From the NCBI RefSeq assembly GCF_003945765.1, contig NZ_CP027712.1, forward strand, positions 2,666,001-2,730,000: a stretch of 64,000 nt of DNA, in the 5' to 3' direction. The stretch comes from Pseudomonas chlororaphis subsp. chlororaphis (GTDB lineage: Bacteria; Pseudomonadota; Gammaproteobacteria; Pseudomonadales; Pseudomonadaceae). The notes beneath the pieces are model-generated. The model did not search any database. It saw only the letters and a list, made by a program, of their open reading frames with translations, and was not told the origin of the DNA. The position numbers and the translations under genes are program-made. The number at the start of each line of letters is the position of its first letter. Within the stretch, counting starts at the first letter, position 1. Shown in pieces: positions 1 through 8,295 of the stretch.

Positions 1-102
1 CAATAATTGCTACGATCTTTGCATTGGAAACATGATTTATTCCCTGACACTCTTGTGCCCAGAACATCAATTAACCCGATTGATTAACAAGAGTCTGTGT
101 CC

Positions 103-1179
103 ATGCAACGAATTCCTTGTGTGCTCATGCGCGGCGGTACCTCCAAGGGGCCGGTGTTTCTCGCCTGGGATCTGCCGGTGTCCATCGAACAGCGTGATGA
201 GCTGCTGCTCGACCTGATGGGCTCGGGACATGAACTGGAGATCGACGGCATTGGCGGTGGCAGCCCGCAGACCAGCAAGGTCGCGATCGTCAGCCCGTCG
301 CTGCACCCCGAGGCCGATGTCGATTACCTGTTCGTGCAGGTGATGGTGTCCCAGCGCCGGGTCGATACGGCGCCCAACTGCGGCAACATGCTGTGCGCGG
401 TCGGCCCCTTCGCCGTCGAGCAAGGCCTGGTCAAGGCCACGGGCGAGCAGACCCAGGTGCGGATCCGCAATCTCAATACCGGCACCTTCGTCAATTCCCT
501 GGTGCAGACGCCGGCGGGAAAGGTCAGCTACGAAGGCGATACCGCCATCGATGGCGTGCCCGGCACCGCCGCTCCGGTGCAACTGACGTTCCTCGACGCC
601 GCCGGCAGCAAGACCGGCAAACTCTTCCCCACCGGGAACACCCGGGACCTGATCGATGGCGTACCGGTGACCTGCATCGACATGGCCATGCCGCTGCTGA
701 TCGTCGAGGCCGGTCAATTGGGCAAGCGCGGGGATGAAACCCCGGCCGAGCTGGACGCCGACAAGGACTTCCTGCGGCGGCTGGAGTCCCTGCGCTTGCA
801 GGCGGGCCTGGCCATGGGCCTGGGCGACGTCAGCGACAAGGTGATCCCCAAGCCGGTGCTGATCTCGCCGGCGGTGGCCGGCGGCACCTTGCAGGCGCGT
901 TACTTCATGCCGCACAGCTGCCATCGCGCGCTAGCCATCACCGGCGCCATCGGCCTGGCCACCGCCTGTGTCAGCGAGGGCAGCGTCGCCGCCGAACTGC
1001 TGGGCGGAGCCACACAACTGAAGCAAGTGCGCCTGGAACATCCCAGTGGCGGGATCGATGTCGTATTGTCCTACACCGGCAACCAGGGAGAGACCATTCG
1101 CGCCTCGGTGGTACGTACCGCGCGAAGGCTGTTCTCCGGTTTCGTCTACGCCCCGGCGTCACAACGCCTGGCCGGATAG
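103..1179 (+). CDS. galD: 4-oxalomesaconate tautomerase (GalD-like, PrpF family)
   Basis: PrpF/GalD family protein of 358 aa with the DapF-like double-barrel fold. GalD converts the keto and enol forms of 4-oxalomesaconate in gallate/protocatechuate breakdown in the cytoplasm. Visible family marks are MRGGTSKG at residues 9-16, the Gly-rich GIGGGSPQTSK at 49-59 and NCGNML at 92-97. The length fits GalD (about 360 aa) better than PrpF methylaconitate isomerase (about 396 aa). I chose the ATG preceded by AAGAG nine bases upstream; a GTG two codons earlier lacks a usable site. The genes downstream on the same strand are two carboxylate transporters and a porin, which suits aromatic or tricarboxylic acid use. 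No gallate dioxygenase or hydratase is in the window, so the substrate is inferred from family only. Confidence 0.75.
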   Translation: MQRIPCVLMRGGTSKGPVFLAWDLPVSIEQRDELLLDLMGSGHELEIDGIGGGSPQTSKVAIVSPSLHPEADVDYLFVQVMVSQRRVDTAPNCGNMLCAVGPFAVEQGLVKATGEQTQVRIRNLNTGTFVNSLVQTPAGKVSYEGDTAIDGVPGTAAPVQLTFLDAAGSKTGKLFPTGNTRDLIDGVPVTCIDMAMPLLIVEAGQLGKRGDETPAELDADKDFLRRLESLRLQAGLAMGLGDVSDKVIPKPVLISPAVAGGTLQARYFMPHSCHRALAITGAIGLATACVSEGSVAAELLGGATQLKQVRLEHPSGGIDVVLSYTGNQGETIRASVVRTARRLFSGFVYAPASQRLAG

Positions 1180-1236
1180 TCCTGCACCGCAGTGACAGTC
1201 GTTCGCATCAGAACAATTCTAAAAATGGGTGATGCC

Positions 1237-2547
1237 ATGAAAGTCGTTAAATCGCTCTACTTCCAGATCATCTGTGCCGTGCTGCTGGGCGTGGTGGTCG
1301 GGCACTTCTGGGCCCAGCAGGCCATTGCCCTCAAGCCCCTGGGCGATGCCTTCATCAGGCTGGTCAAGATGATGATCGCGCCGGTGGTGTTCTGCACCAT
1401 CGTCACCGGGATCGCCGGGATGAACGACAAGCGTTCCCTGGGCCGCCTCCTGAGCAAGACCCTGCTGTTGTTCCTGGCGCTGACGCTGGTCAGCCTGATC
1501 ATCGGCCTGGTGGCGGTCTACCTGTTCAAGCCCGGCGCGGGCATGAACATCGACCCCACTCACCTGAGTACCCAGGGCTTGTCGCAGTACACCGAGTCGG
1601 CGGCGAAGCTGGGGGTGGTGGAGTTCTTCATGCACATCATTCCCGAGACCTTTATCGGCGCCTTCAACAAGGGCGAGGTGTTGCCGGTGCTGTTCATCGC
1701 GGTGCTCTGCGGTTTTGCCCTGTCGTCCCTGGGCGAGCGCGGCAAGCCCGTGCTGGATGTACTGGAAGCCGCCTCGCACATGGTGTTCAAGATCTTTTCC
1801 TACCTGATGCGCTTTGCCCCGATCGGGGCGTTCGGCGCGCTGGCCTTCACGGTCGGCCAGTACGGCATCACCTCCCTGGGCGCCCTGGCCAAGCTGATCA
1901 TGACCCTCTACATCGCCTGCGGATTCTTCGTCTTCGTGGTGCTGGGGGGGATTTGTCGCGCCCATGGGTTCAGCCTGTGGAAGCTGTTGCGCTACCTGCG
2001 TGAAGAGTTCCTGGTGGTGCTGGGCACCTCATCCACCGAGCCGGTGATGCCGCGCATGCTGGAAAAGCTCCAGGCCCTGGGTTGCAAGAAAGGCGTGGTG
2101 GGCCTGGTGCTGCCCACCGGCTATTCGTTCAACCTCGATGGCACGGCCATCTACCTGTCGCTGGCGGCGATTTTCATTGCCCAGGCCTGCAACATCGACT
2201 TGAGCCTGGGGCAGGTGATCACGATGCTGGCGATCATGCTGTTGTCGTCCAAGGGCGCGGCGGGGGTGACTGGCAGCGGCTTCGTCGCCCTGGCCTCGAC
2301 CCTGACGGTGATCCACGACATCCCCTTGGCGGGGCTGGCGCTGTTGATCGGCATCGACCGCTTCATGTCCGAGGCCCGGGCGCTCACCAGCCTGGCCAGC
2401 AATGCCGTGGCCACGGTGGTGATCTCGCTGTCGGAAAACGCCTGCGATCGCCAGGTGCTGCTACAGACCCTGGATGGCAAGGCGACGCCCAACGCCCAGG
2501 CCAGTGACCCAGCCTGGGAGCCGGCGCAGGCCGGCAAACACCTCTAG
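1237..2547 (+). CDS. DctA-type dicarboxylate:cation symporter
   Basis: DAACS-family inner-membrane symporter of about 436 aa, the usual size for DctA (C4-dicarboxylate/H+ or Na+ uptake). It has eight or so hydrophobic segments, and the C-terminal half carries the family signatures GTSSTEPVMPRML and GYSFNLDGTAIY, which form the re-entrant loop and substrate site. I placed the start at MKVVKSLYFQ because GGTGAT lies just upstream; an ATG four codons earlier is also possible. It follows the GalD-like gene by about 57 bp and precedes a CitMHS transporter, so it is probably co-transcribed with them. The best guess is uptake of a di- or tricarboxylate related to the tautomerase substrate. A second family member lies near 35 kb. 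Confidence 0.85.
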   Translation: MKVVKSLYFQIICAVLLGVVVGHFWAQQAIALKPLGDAFIRLVKMMIAPVVFCTIVTGIAGMNDKRSLGRLLSKTLLLFLALTLVSLIIGLVAVYLFKPGAGMNIDPTHLSTQGLSQYTESAAKLGVVEFFMHIIPETFIGAFNKGEVLPVLFIAVLCGFALSSLGERGKPVLDVLEAASHMVFKIFSYLMRFAPIGAFGALAFTVGQYGITSLGALAKLIMTLYIACGFFVFVVLGGICRAHGFSLWKLLRYLREEFLVVLGTSSTEPVMPRMLEKLQALGCKKGVVGLVLPTGYSFNLDGTAIYLSLAAIFIAQACNIDLSLGQVITMLAIMLLSSKGAAGVTGSGFVALASTLTVIHDIPLAGLALLIGIDRFMSEARALTSLASNAVATVVISLSENACDRQVLLQTLDGKATPNAQASDPAWEPAQAGKHL

Positions 2548-2676
2548 CCGCTTGCGGCTCCCTCCACCTTCCGTTTTTGACTCCGGTTGAAACCCTCGCC
2601 AGGCCCCGCCTGGCGGGTAGGGGGCCGTGCGCCTGGGCGTCGGCCATGCTTGTCCATAACAACAAGAGAATCCTTC

Positions 2677-3981
2677 ATGCTTGCATTACTCGGCCTGGCC
2701 ATGGTGGTCGTGTTCACCTTCCTGATCATGACCAAACGCTTGTCCCCGATCGTTGCCCTGACCCTGGTGCCGATTGTCTTCGCGGTGATCGGCGGGTTTG
2801 CCGGCAGCACCGGAAAAATGATGCTCGACGGCCTGAAAATGGTCGCCCCCTCCGCGGCGCTGCTGCTGTTCGCGATTCTGTTCTTCGGCCTGATGATCGA
2901 CGCGGGCCTGTTCGACCCGCTGATCCGCAAGATCCTCAAGCGGGTCAACGGCGACCCGGTGAAGATCGCCGTCGGCACCGCCTTGCTGTCGCTGCTGGTG
3001 GCCCTGGACGGCGACGGCACCACCACCTACATGATCACCTGCGCGGCGATGCTGCCGCTGTACAAGCGTATCGGCATGAACCCGATGATCCTCGCCACCA
3101 TCGCCATGCTGTCCCTGAGCATCATGAGCGGCATGACCCCCTGGGGCGGTCCGGCCACCCGGGCCATCGCCGCCCTGGGGCTGGATGCCGGCGAGTACTT
3201 CGTGCCGTTGCTGCCGACCATGATCGGCGGTGCGGCCTGGGTGGTGTTCAGCGCCTTCCTGCTGGGCCGCGCCGAGCGCAAGCGTATCGGCAACACCCAG
3301 CTGCAGAGCGGTGGCGGCAACTGCTACATCAAGGCCATTGTCGAAGACACGCCCTGCAAGCGACCGAAGCTGGCCTACGTCAATCTGTTGCTGGTGGTGG
3401 CGGTGATGGTGGCGCTGGTGATGGGCCTGATGCATTCGGCGATCCTGTTCCTGATCGGCTTCGTGCTGGCGCTGATGATCAACTACCCGCAACTGGAGAT
3501 GCAGAAAGAGCGGATCCTCGCCCATTCGGGCAATGCCATGACGGTGGTGCTGCTGGTGTTCGCCGCCGGCATCTTTGCCGGGATCTTCTCCGGTACCAAG
3601 ATGGTCGATGCCCTGGCGCAGACCCTGGTGGACTGGATTCCGCCGTCGTGGGGGCATCTGTTCCCGCTGGTGGTGGCCATCACCAGCATGCCGCTGACCT
3701 TCGTGCTGTCCAACGATGCCTACTACTTCGGCGTGGTGCCGATCCTCGCCAATGCCGCGGCGGCCTATGGCATCGATCCGCTGGAGATCGCCCGGGCCTC
3801 GATCCTCGGTCAGCCGGTGCACCTGATGAGCCCGCTGGTGGCCTCGACCCTGCTGCTGGTGGGGATGGTCGACCGCGACATCGGCGACTTCCAGAAAGCC
3901 ACCGTCAAATGGGCGGTCCTGACCTCCCTGGTAATTACCGCCCTGGCCCTGCTGACCGGCGCGCTGACCCTGTTTTCCTGA
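2677..3981 (+). CDS. CitMHS-family citrate/tricarboxylate transporter
   Basis: Membrane protein of 434 aa, matching the length of CitMHS (citrate-Mg2+:H+ / citrate-Ca2+:H+) symporters. The sequence is hydrophobic throughout with about 11-12 predicted helices. It has the conserved loop ALDGDGTTTYMI near residue 110 and the paired motif MTPWGGPATRA near 150; a C-terminal LSNDAYYFGVVP also fits this family. The start is the ATG after AAGAGA, eight bases upstream; an in-frame upstream extension has no hydrophobic or family character. It lies between a DctA-type symporter and an OprD porin. Having two unrelated carboxylate carriers in tandem suggests either two substrates or redundancy for one aromatic-derived acid. 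Confidence 0.85.
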   Translation: MLALLGLAMVVVFTFLIMTKRLSPIVALTLVPIVFAVIGGFAGSTGKMMLDGLKMVAPSAALLLFAILFFGLMIDAGLFDPLIRKILKRVNGDPVKIAVGTALLSLLVALDGDGTTTYMITCAAMLPLYKRIGMNPMILATIAMLSLSIMSGMTPWGGPATRAIAALGLDAGEYFVPLLPTMIGGAAWVVFSAFLLGRAERKRIGNTQLQSGGGNCYIKAIVEDTPCKRPKLAYVNLLLVVAVMVALVMGLMHSAILFLIGFVLALMINYPQLEMQKERILAHSGNAMTVVLLVFAAGIFAGIFSGTKMVDALAQTLVDWIPPSWGHLFPLVVAITSMPLTFVLSNDAYYFGVVPILANAAAAYGIDPLEIARASILGQPVHLMSPLVASTLLLVGMVDRDIGDFQKATVKWAVLTSLVITALALLTGALTLFS

Positions 3982-4133
3982 GCCTGTTCTCCTGAGTCAT
4001 CCCCCTGAACCATCGGGTGTTCCCTGGCGCGCCGGGTCCATGGCGCGCGGCACCTGCACCTTGAATAACGGCACCTCGAATAGCTGCACCTTAAAAAAAC
4101 AACAACTCGAATAACAACAATGAGTAGTCCGAT

Positions 4134-5387
4134 ATGAGCCGTTCGATCACCCCTGGGGCGTGGTTTCCTCTGGTCGCCCTGTTGCCGCTGACGACCGTCG
4201 GCGCGGCAGGCTTCAGCGACGACAGCACGCTCAAGCTGCAACTGCGCAATGTTTACTTCAATGAGAACTTCCGTGACGAGCATGGCCTGAGCGCCCGGGC
4301 GGCACGCACGGCCAAGAGCGAGCGCACGGAGTGGGCCCAGGGCCTGCTGCTGGATTTCCAGTCGGGTTTCACCCCCGGCACCCTCGGCCTGGGTATCGAC
4401 GGGCTGGCCCTGGTCGGGGTCAAACTCGACTCGGGGCGGGGCCGCAGCGGTACCGGCCTGCTGCCGGTGCATGACGACGGTCGCGCCGCCGACGCGTTCG
4501 CCAGTGCCGGTGTCACGGCCAAGGCCAGGCTGGCCGGGACCACGCTCAAGCATGGCACCTTGCTGCCGAGGAACCCGGTGCTGATCTACAACGACGCGCG
4601 GCTGCTGCCGCAGACCTACCAGGGCACGCAGCTCACCAGCAGCGACATCGACAACCTGACGTTCACCGCCGGCCGGCTGGATCGCTTCAAGCTGCGCGAT
4701 TCCAGCGACAGCGTGCCGATCGTGGCGGACGGTTATGCCGGCGACAAGTCCGGGGACTTCACCTATGCCGGGGCCGACTACAAGCTCGGCAAAGACTTGC
4801 GCCTGAGCTACTTCTACGGCGAGCTCGAGCACTTCTACCGGCAGCACTTCGCCGGTCTCCAGCACGACCTGAAGCTGGGCGCCGGCGTGCTGACCAGTGA
4901 CTTGCGTTACTTCCACAGCAGCGACAGCGGTTCGGCCTACGGCGGCAACATCGACAACGATATGCTCAGCGGGCTGCTGTCCTATGCCGTGGCCGGCCAT
5001 ACCTTGAGTGGCGGCTATCAGGTGCTCAGCGGTGATGCCGGCTTGCCTTATATCAGCGGCGCCACGGTGTACTCGTTCAGCAACGTGGGCATTGGCAAGT
5101 TCATCGAGGAGGACGAGAAAACCTGGATGCTCGGCTACGGCTACAACTTTGCCGGGCTCGGGGTGCCGGGGCTGGCGTTTTCCACCCGCTACCTGAGCGG
5201 CAGCGATGGCCGGTCAAACTCGGCGATCAAGGAATGGGAACGCGATGCCGAACTGGCCTATGTGGTGCAGCAAGGCCGCTTCAAGGGCCTGGGGGTGAAG
5301 CTGCGCAACTATGTGTACCGCTCCGACTTCGCCCGGGGGCGCGACAGCAACCGCCTCTATTTCACCTACGAGGTCGCGCTCTGGTAA
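4134..5387 (+). CDS. OprD-family outer-membrane porin
   Basis: 417-aa OprD-type substrate-specific porin. It has a signal peptide (about residues 1-24, ending near VGAAG), a mature start GFSDDSTLKLQLRNVYFNENF that is typical of this family, many alternating Tyr/Gly beta-strand stretches, and a final Trp as expected for BAM-inserted beta barrels. As the last gene of the carboxylate set it probably lets the same acid cross the outer membrane (compare GalP and the OpdK/OpdH types). A tiny ATG-led reading frame of five codons overlaps the start and is unlikely to matter. The exact substrate cannot be told from sequence alone. Confidence 0.88.
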   Translation: MSRSITPGAWFPLVALLPLTTVGAAGFSDDSTLKLQLRNVYFNENFRDEHGLSARAARTAKSERTEWAQGLLLDFQSGFTPGTLGLGIDGLALVGVKLDSGRGRSGTGLLPVHDDGRAADAFASAGVTAKARLAGTTLKHGTLLPRNPVLIYNDARLLPQTYQGTQLTSSDIDNLTFTAGRLDRFKLRDSSDSVPIVADGYAGDKSGDFTYAGADYKLGKDLRLSYFYGELEHFYRQHFAGLQHDLKLGAGVLTSDLRYFHSSDSGSAYGGNIDNDMLSGLLSYAVAGHTLSGGYQVLSGDAGLPYISGATVYSFSNVGIGKFIEEDEKTWMLGYGYNFAGLGVPGLAFSTRYLSGSDGRSNSAIKEWERDAELAYVVQQGRFKGLGVKLRNYVYRSDFARGRDSNRLYFTYEVALW

Positions 5388-5391
5388 GGAT

Positions 5392-5437
5392 CGCGACGCC
5401 TGCCCGGGCTGGCGTCAGCCGCTGGGCAGGGGTCGCG
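5392..5437. terminator. Inverted repeat between convergent genes, likely bidirectional terminator
   Basis: Arms CGCGACGCCTGCCC (5392-5405) and GGGCAGGGGTCGCG (5424-5437) pair along 14 bases with one mismatch and an 18-base loop. It sits in the 59-bp gap between the porin and the convergent M48 protease gene. There is no long T run, so intrinsic termination is inferred from position and stem strength. Confidence 0.45.
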
Positions 5438-5446
5438 GGTCGTGGC

Positions 5447-7399
5447 TCAGAGCGTGGCGGCCTGGGGGGCGCTGGCAGATGCCTGGGAAGGCGCGGGCTC
5501 GGCGACTGCCGGGGGCAGCAGCGGCGGCATCGGGCAATCCAGCACATCGGCCACGGCGCGCATCAGCTCGGCTTCGGCCACGGTGACCTGGCCGTCGTAG
5601 CAGACGCAGCGGGCCATGGCCTGCAGCAGCGTCGGCCGTTCCTCGGGCATCAACTGGCGCAGGCGCACCAGGGCGGCATCCAGGTGTTCGAGGTCGACCT
5701 CCGCCGGTTGCGGCTGGGCGAAGGGCAGGCCGCTCCAGGCATGAGCCAGGGCCAGTTGGGCCTGCTGCGCGGTCTTTTGCCCGGCACTGGCCAGGGCGCC
5801 GAGCAGGACCGCCAGTTCTTCGCTGCGCTGGAACAGCCCCCATTTGTACTCGGGCGCCGGCAGGCCTTCGACATTGCGTTGCACGATGCGCAGCAGCGTC
5901 CACTCCAGCAGCTCGACCTGATCGTCGGCGTCGATCAGTTGCCGCAGGTTGTCCATGAACAGCTTGCAGGCTTGCTTGTCCAGCTGCTGCAGGGCCGGTA
6001 TCGACAGGTCCAGCAGCGGCAGGCGCAGGTTCGGGTCGAGGGCCGCCAGTTGTTTTTGCAGGGCTTGCAGGCAACCGAAGACCTCGGTGGGGCTGTTGGC
6101 GTCCAGCTGCGCGAGTTGTCGACGGCGCATCGAGTCGTTGGCGGACAGCAGCAGGCCATAGACCAGCGCCTGGGCGCCGGTGGTGCTGTGGGCGCTGCGC
6201 TGGAGCGCCGGGTCGAGGCTGACCAGCGTTGCCTGTGCCGCCAGCAGATGTTGCGCGTTCGGGCTGCCGATGCTGGCAATCGACTGCTTGATCGCATTCA
6301 GGTCGAAAACCAGGGCGCTGGTCGCTTGCGACTGGCGGCTGAACACCCCGGAGCTGTCCAGGCCGGAGCGGGCGGGTTCGGCCGGCAGTTCGATGGCTTC
6401 GATGGTGGGCAAGCGGCCGTCCCAGCCCGGTTCCAGGCGCCGGATCCGCGCCGAGAGGGGCGGATGGGTCGCGGACTGGCCATAGACGGAGAGGGTGGCC
6501 CCTTCACTGAAATACAGGTGGCTGTATTCAGCACTGAAGGCGCTGTCGAGTTTCGAGCTGGCGGCGTAACCGCCGATTTTTTTTAGCGCGCCGGCTAGGC
6601 CCACCGGGTTGCGGGTGAATTGCACCGCCGAGGCATCGGCGAGGAACTCGCGCTCGCGGCTGATGGCGCCCTTGATCAGGTTGCCGAAAAAAGTCCCGAC
6701 CGAGCCCAGCAGGATCAGCGCCAGGCCACTCCACATCGCCAGCCCGCCGACCCGGTTTTGCGCCAGCCGGCCAGCCTGGTTGACCCCTTCGGCCATCGCC
6801 TCGCCGGTCAGGCCGATGACCAGGATGCCGTGGACAATCGCCACCAGCCGGGTGTTGAGGCGCATGTCGCCGTTGTAGATGTGGCTGAACTCATGGGCGA
6901 TCACCGCCTGCAGTTCCTCGCGGTTGAGCACCATGATGGCGCCGCGGGTGACCCCGATCACCGCCTCCTGTGGCGTGAAGCCGGCGGCGAACGCATTGAT
7001 CCCGGCATCGGGCAGCACGTACACCTGTGGCACCGGCGTGCCCGAGGCCAGGGCCATTTCCTCGACCACATTGAGCAGCCGTTGTTCTTCCAGGCCGTCC
7101 GGGTGCAGGTTGATCAGCCGGCCACCCAGGCGCTTGGCGACCACCTTGCCGCCGGCCTTGAGTTCGGCGTGCTTGCCCATGCTGCTGCCGATCACCACCA
7201 GGAACACCACCGCGGCGATCATCGCGCTCAGGTGCCAGTCGAAGCTCGGCGACTGCTTCATCTCCTTGAGAAATTGCAGCCAGAGCAGGTTCAGCGCCAG
7301 GCTGGTGACGGCCACCAGACACAGCACGGCCAGGGTCATCAGCAGCACCAGGGTGCCGGTACGCCGTTTGGCCCGGGCCTGGTGTTCAAAAAAATTCAT
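5447..7399 (-). CDS. M48-family (HtpX-like) membrane metalloprotease
   Basis: 650-aa zinc protease. Two N-terminal membrane segments (about 15-42 and 57-72) are followed by the M48 catalytic domain with HEFSH at 169-173. A third-ligand region (SREREFLADASAVQF) lies near 250, and two more membrane segments lie between. The C-terminal half (about 340-650) is a long soluble extension rich in Ala, Gln and Leu with no motif I recognise, making the protein about twice the length of HtpX. A region at the extreme C-terminus resembles TerB-like helical domains seen on such proteases, but I am unsure. It lies 24 bp downstream of lemA on the same strand, a pairing seen in many bacteria. Likely role: inner-membrane quality control or envelope stress. 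Confidence 0.85.
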   Translation of the reverse strand: MNFFEHQARAKRRTGTLVLLMTLAVLCLVAVTSLALNLLWLQFLKEMKQSPSFDWHLSAMIAAVVFLVVIGSSMGKHAELKAGGKVVAKRLGGRLINLHPDGLEEQRLLNVVEEMALASGTPVPQVYVLPDAGINAFAAGFTPQEAVIGVTRGAIMVLNREELQAVIAHEFSHIYNGDMRLNTRLVAIVHGILVIGLTGEAMAEGVNQAGRLAQNRVGGLAMWSGLALILLGSVGTFFGNLIKGAISREREFLADASAVQFTRNPVGLAGALKKIGGYAASSKLDSAFSAEYSHLYFSEGATLSVYGQSATHPPLSARIRRLEPGWDGRLPTIEAIELPAEPARSGLDSSGVFSRQSQATSALVFDLNAIKQSIASIGSPNAQHLLAAQATLVSLDPALQRSAHSTTGAQALVYGLLLSANDSMRRRQLAQLDANSPTEVFGCLQALQKQLAALDPNLRLPLLDLSIPALQQLDKQACKLFMDNLRQLIDADDQVELLEWTLLRIVQRNVEGLPAPEYKWGLFQRSEELAVLLGALASAGQKTAQQAQLALAHAWSGLPFAQPQPAEVDLEHLDAALVRLRQLMPEERPTLLQAMARCVCYDGQVTVAEAELMRAVADVLDCPMPPLLPPAVAEPAPSQASASAPQAATL

Positions 7400-7423
7400 C
7401 GGACCATCCAGGGTGACAGAAGG

Positions 7424-8020
7424 TTAGAACGCGACCTTGGGGGCTTCCTGGATCAGGGCGCTGTCGGCGAATTGCAGCAGGCTGGCATCGGCGCCATGGC
7501 CGAACAGGCCGGCCAGGATCACCGGTGGGAAACTCTGCTTGTAGCTGTTGTAATCCATCACCGTGTCGTTGAAGGCCTGGCGGGCGAAGGACACTTTGTT
7601 TTCGGTGCTGGTCAGCTCTTCGCTCAGCTGTTGCATGTTCTGCGACGCCTTGAGGTCCGGGTAGGCCTCCATGCTCAGGTTCAGCCGGCCCATGGCGCTG
7701 GACAGTACGCCTTCGGCCTGGCCCAGTTGCGCCATGTGCTGCGGGTTGCCGGGCTCGGCCGCGACGGCCTTGAGACCCGCCAGCGCGGCATTGCGCGCCG
7801 CGGTCACGGCTTCGAGGGTGTCGCGCTCGTGCTTGAGGTAGGCCTTGGCGGTTTCCACCAGGTTGGGGATCAGGTCGTAACGGCGCTTGAGCTGGACTTC
7901 GATCTGCGCGAAGGCGTTCTTGAAGCGGTTCCGGCGGGCCACCAGGCCGTTGTAGACGGTGATGACGTAGATCACCAGCAGGGCCAGAACGAGCAGAATC
8001 ACAATAGTTGAAACAGCCAT
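7424..8020 (-). CDS. lemA: LemA family protein
   Basis: 198-aa LemA protein: one N-terminal transmembrane segment (about residues 4-24), then the conserved YNGLVARRNRFKNAFAQIEVQ helix, and the motif RYDLIPNLVETAKAY that defines the family. The C-terminal two-thirds are helical and predicted periplasmic. AAGGA eight bases upstream supports this ATG. It forms an operon with the M48 protease gene that follows. LemA proteins have no agreed biochemical role; the recurrent link to M48 proteases suggests an adaptor or substrate-presenting function. This is not the LemA/GacS sensor kinase. Confidence 0.9.
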   Translation of the reverse strand: MAVSTIVILLVLALLVIYVITVYNGLVARRNRFKNAFAQIEVQLKRRYDLIPNLVETAKAYLKHERDTLEAVTAARNAALAGLKAVAAEPGNPQHMAQLGQAEGVLSSAMGRLNLSMEAYPDLKASQNMQQLSEELTSTENKVSFARQAFNDTVMDYNSYKQSFPPVILAGLFGHGADASLLQFADSALIQEAPKVAF

Positions 8021-8295
8021 ACGGATGTCCTTATCGGCGTGCGGATTTCAGGGGGCGCCATGGTAACCGAATTCATGGCGGGCGCAGCCATGGGGAACCG
8101 TCGGCATGCGCTCTTCGGCAGCGCCTCGCACGCGCAGGCGCAATCGGCGCCAGCGCGTTGTGAATGATTGCCGGCCGCTGTGGTCGGACCTTGCATGGCG
8201 TGTCGTCGATCCCGGAGTCCGCGGCAGGCGCGCCACCCAACCCTGGGCCCGCCAGCCACGCCGCGGGCGTCACCTTGTGAAGGATCATCCCGACC

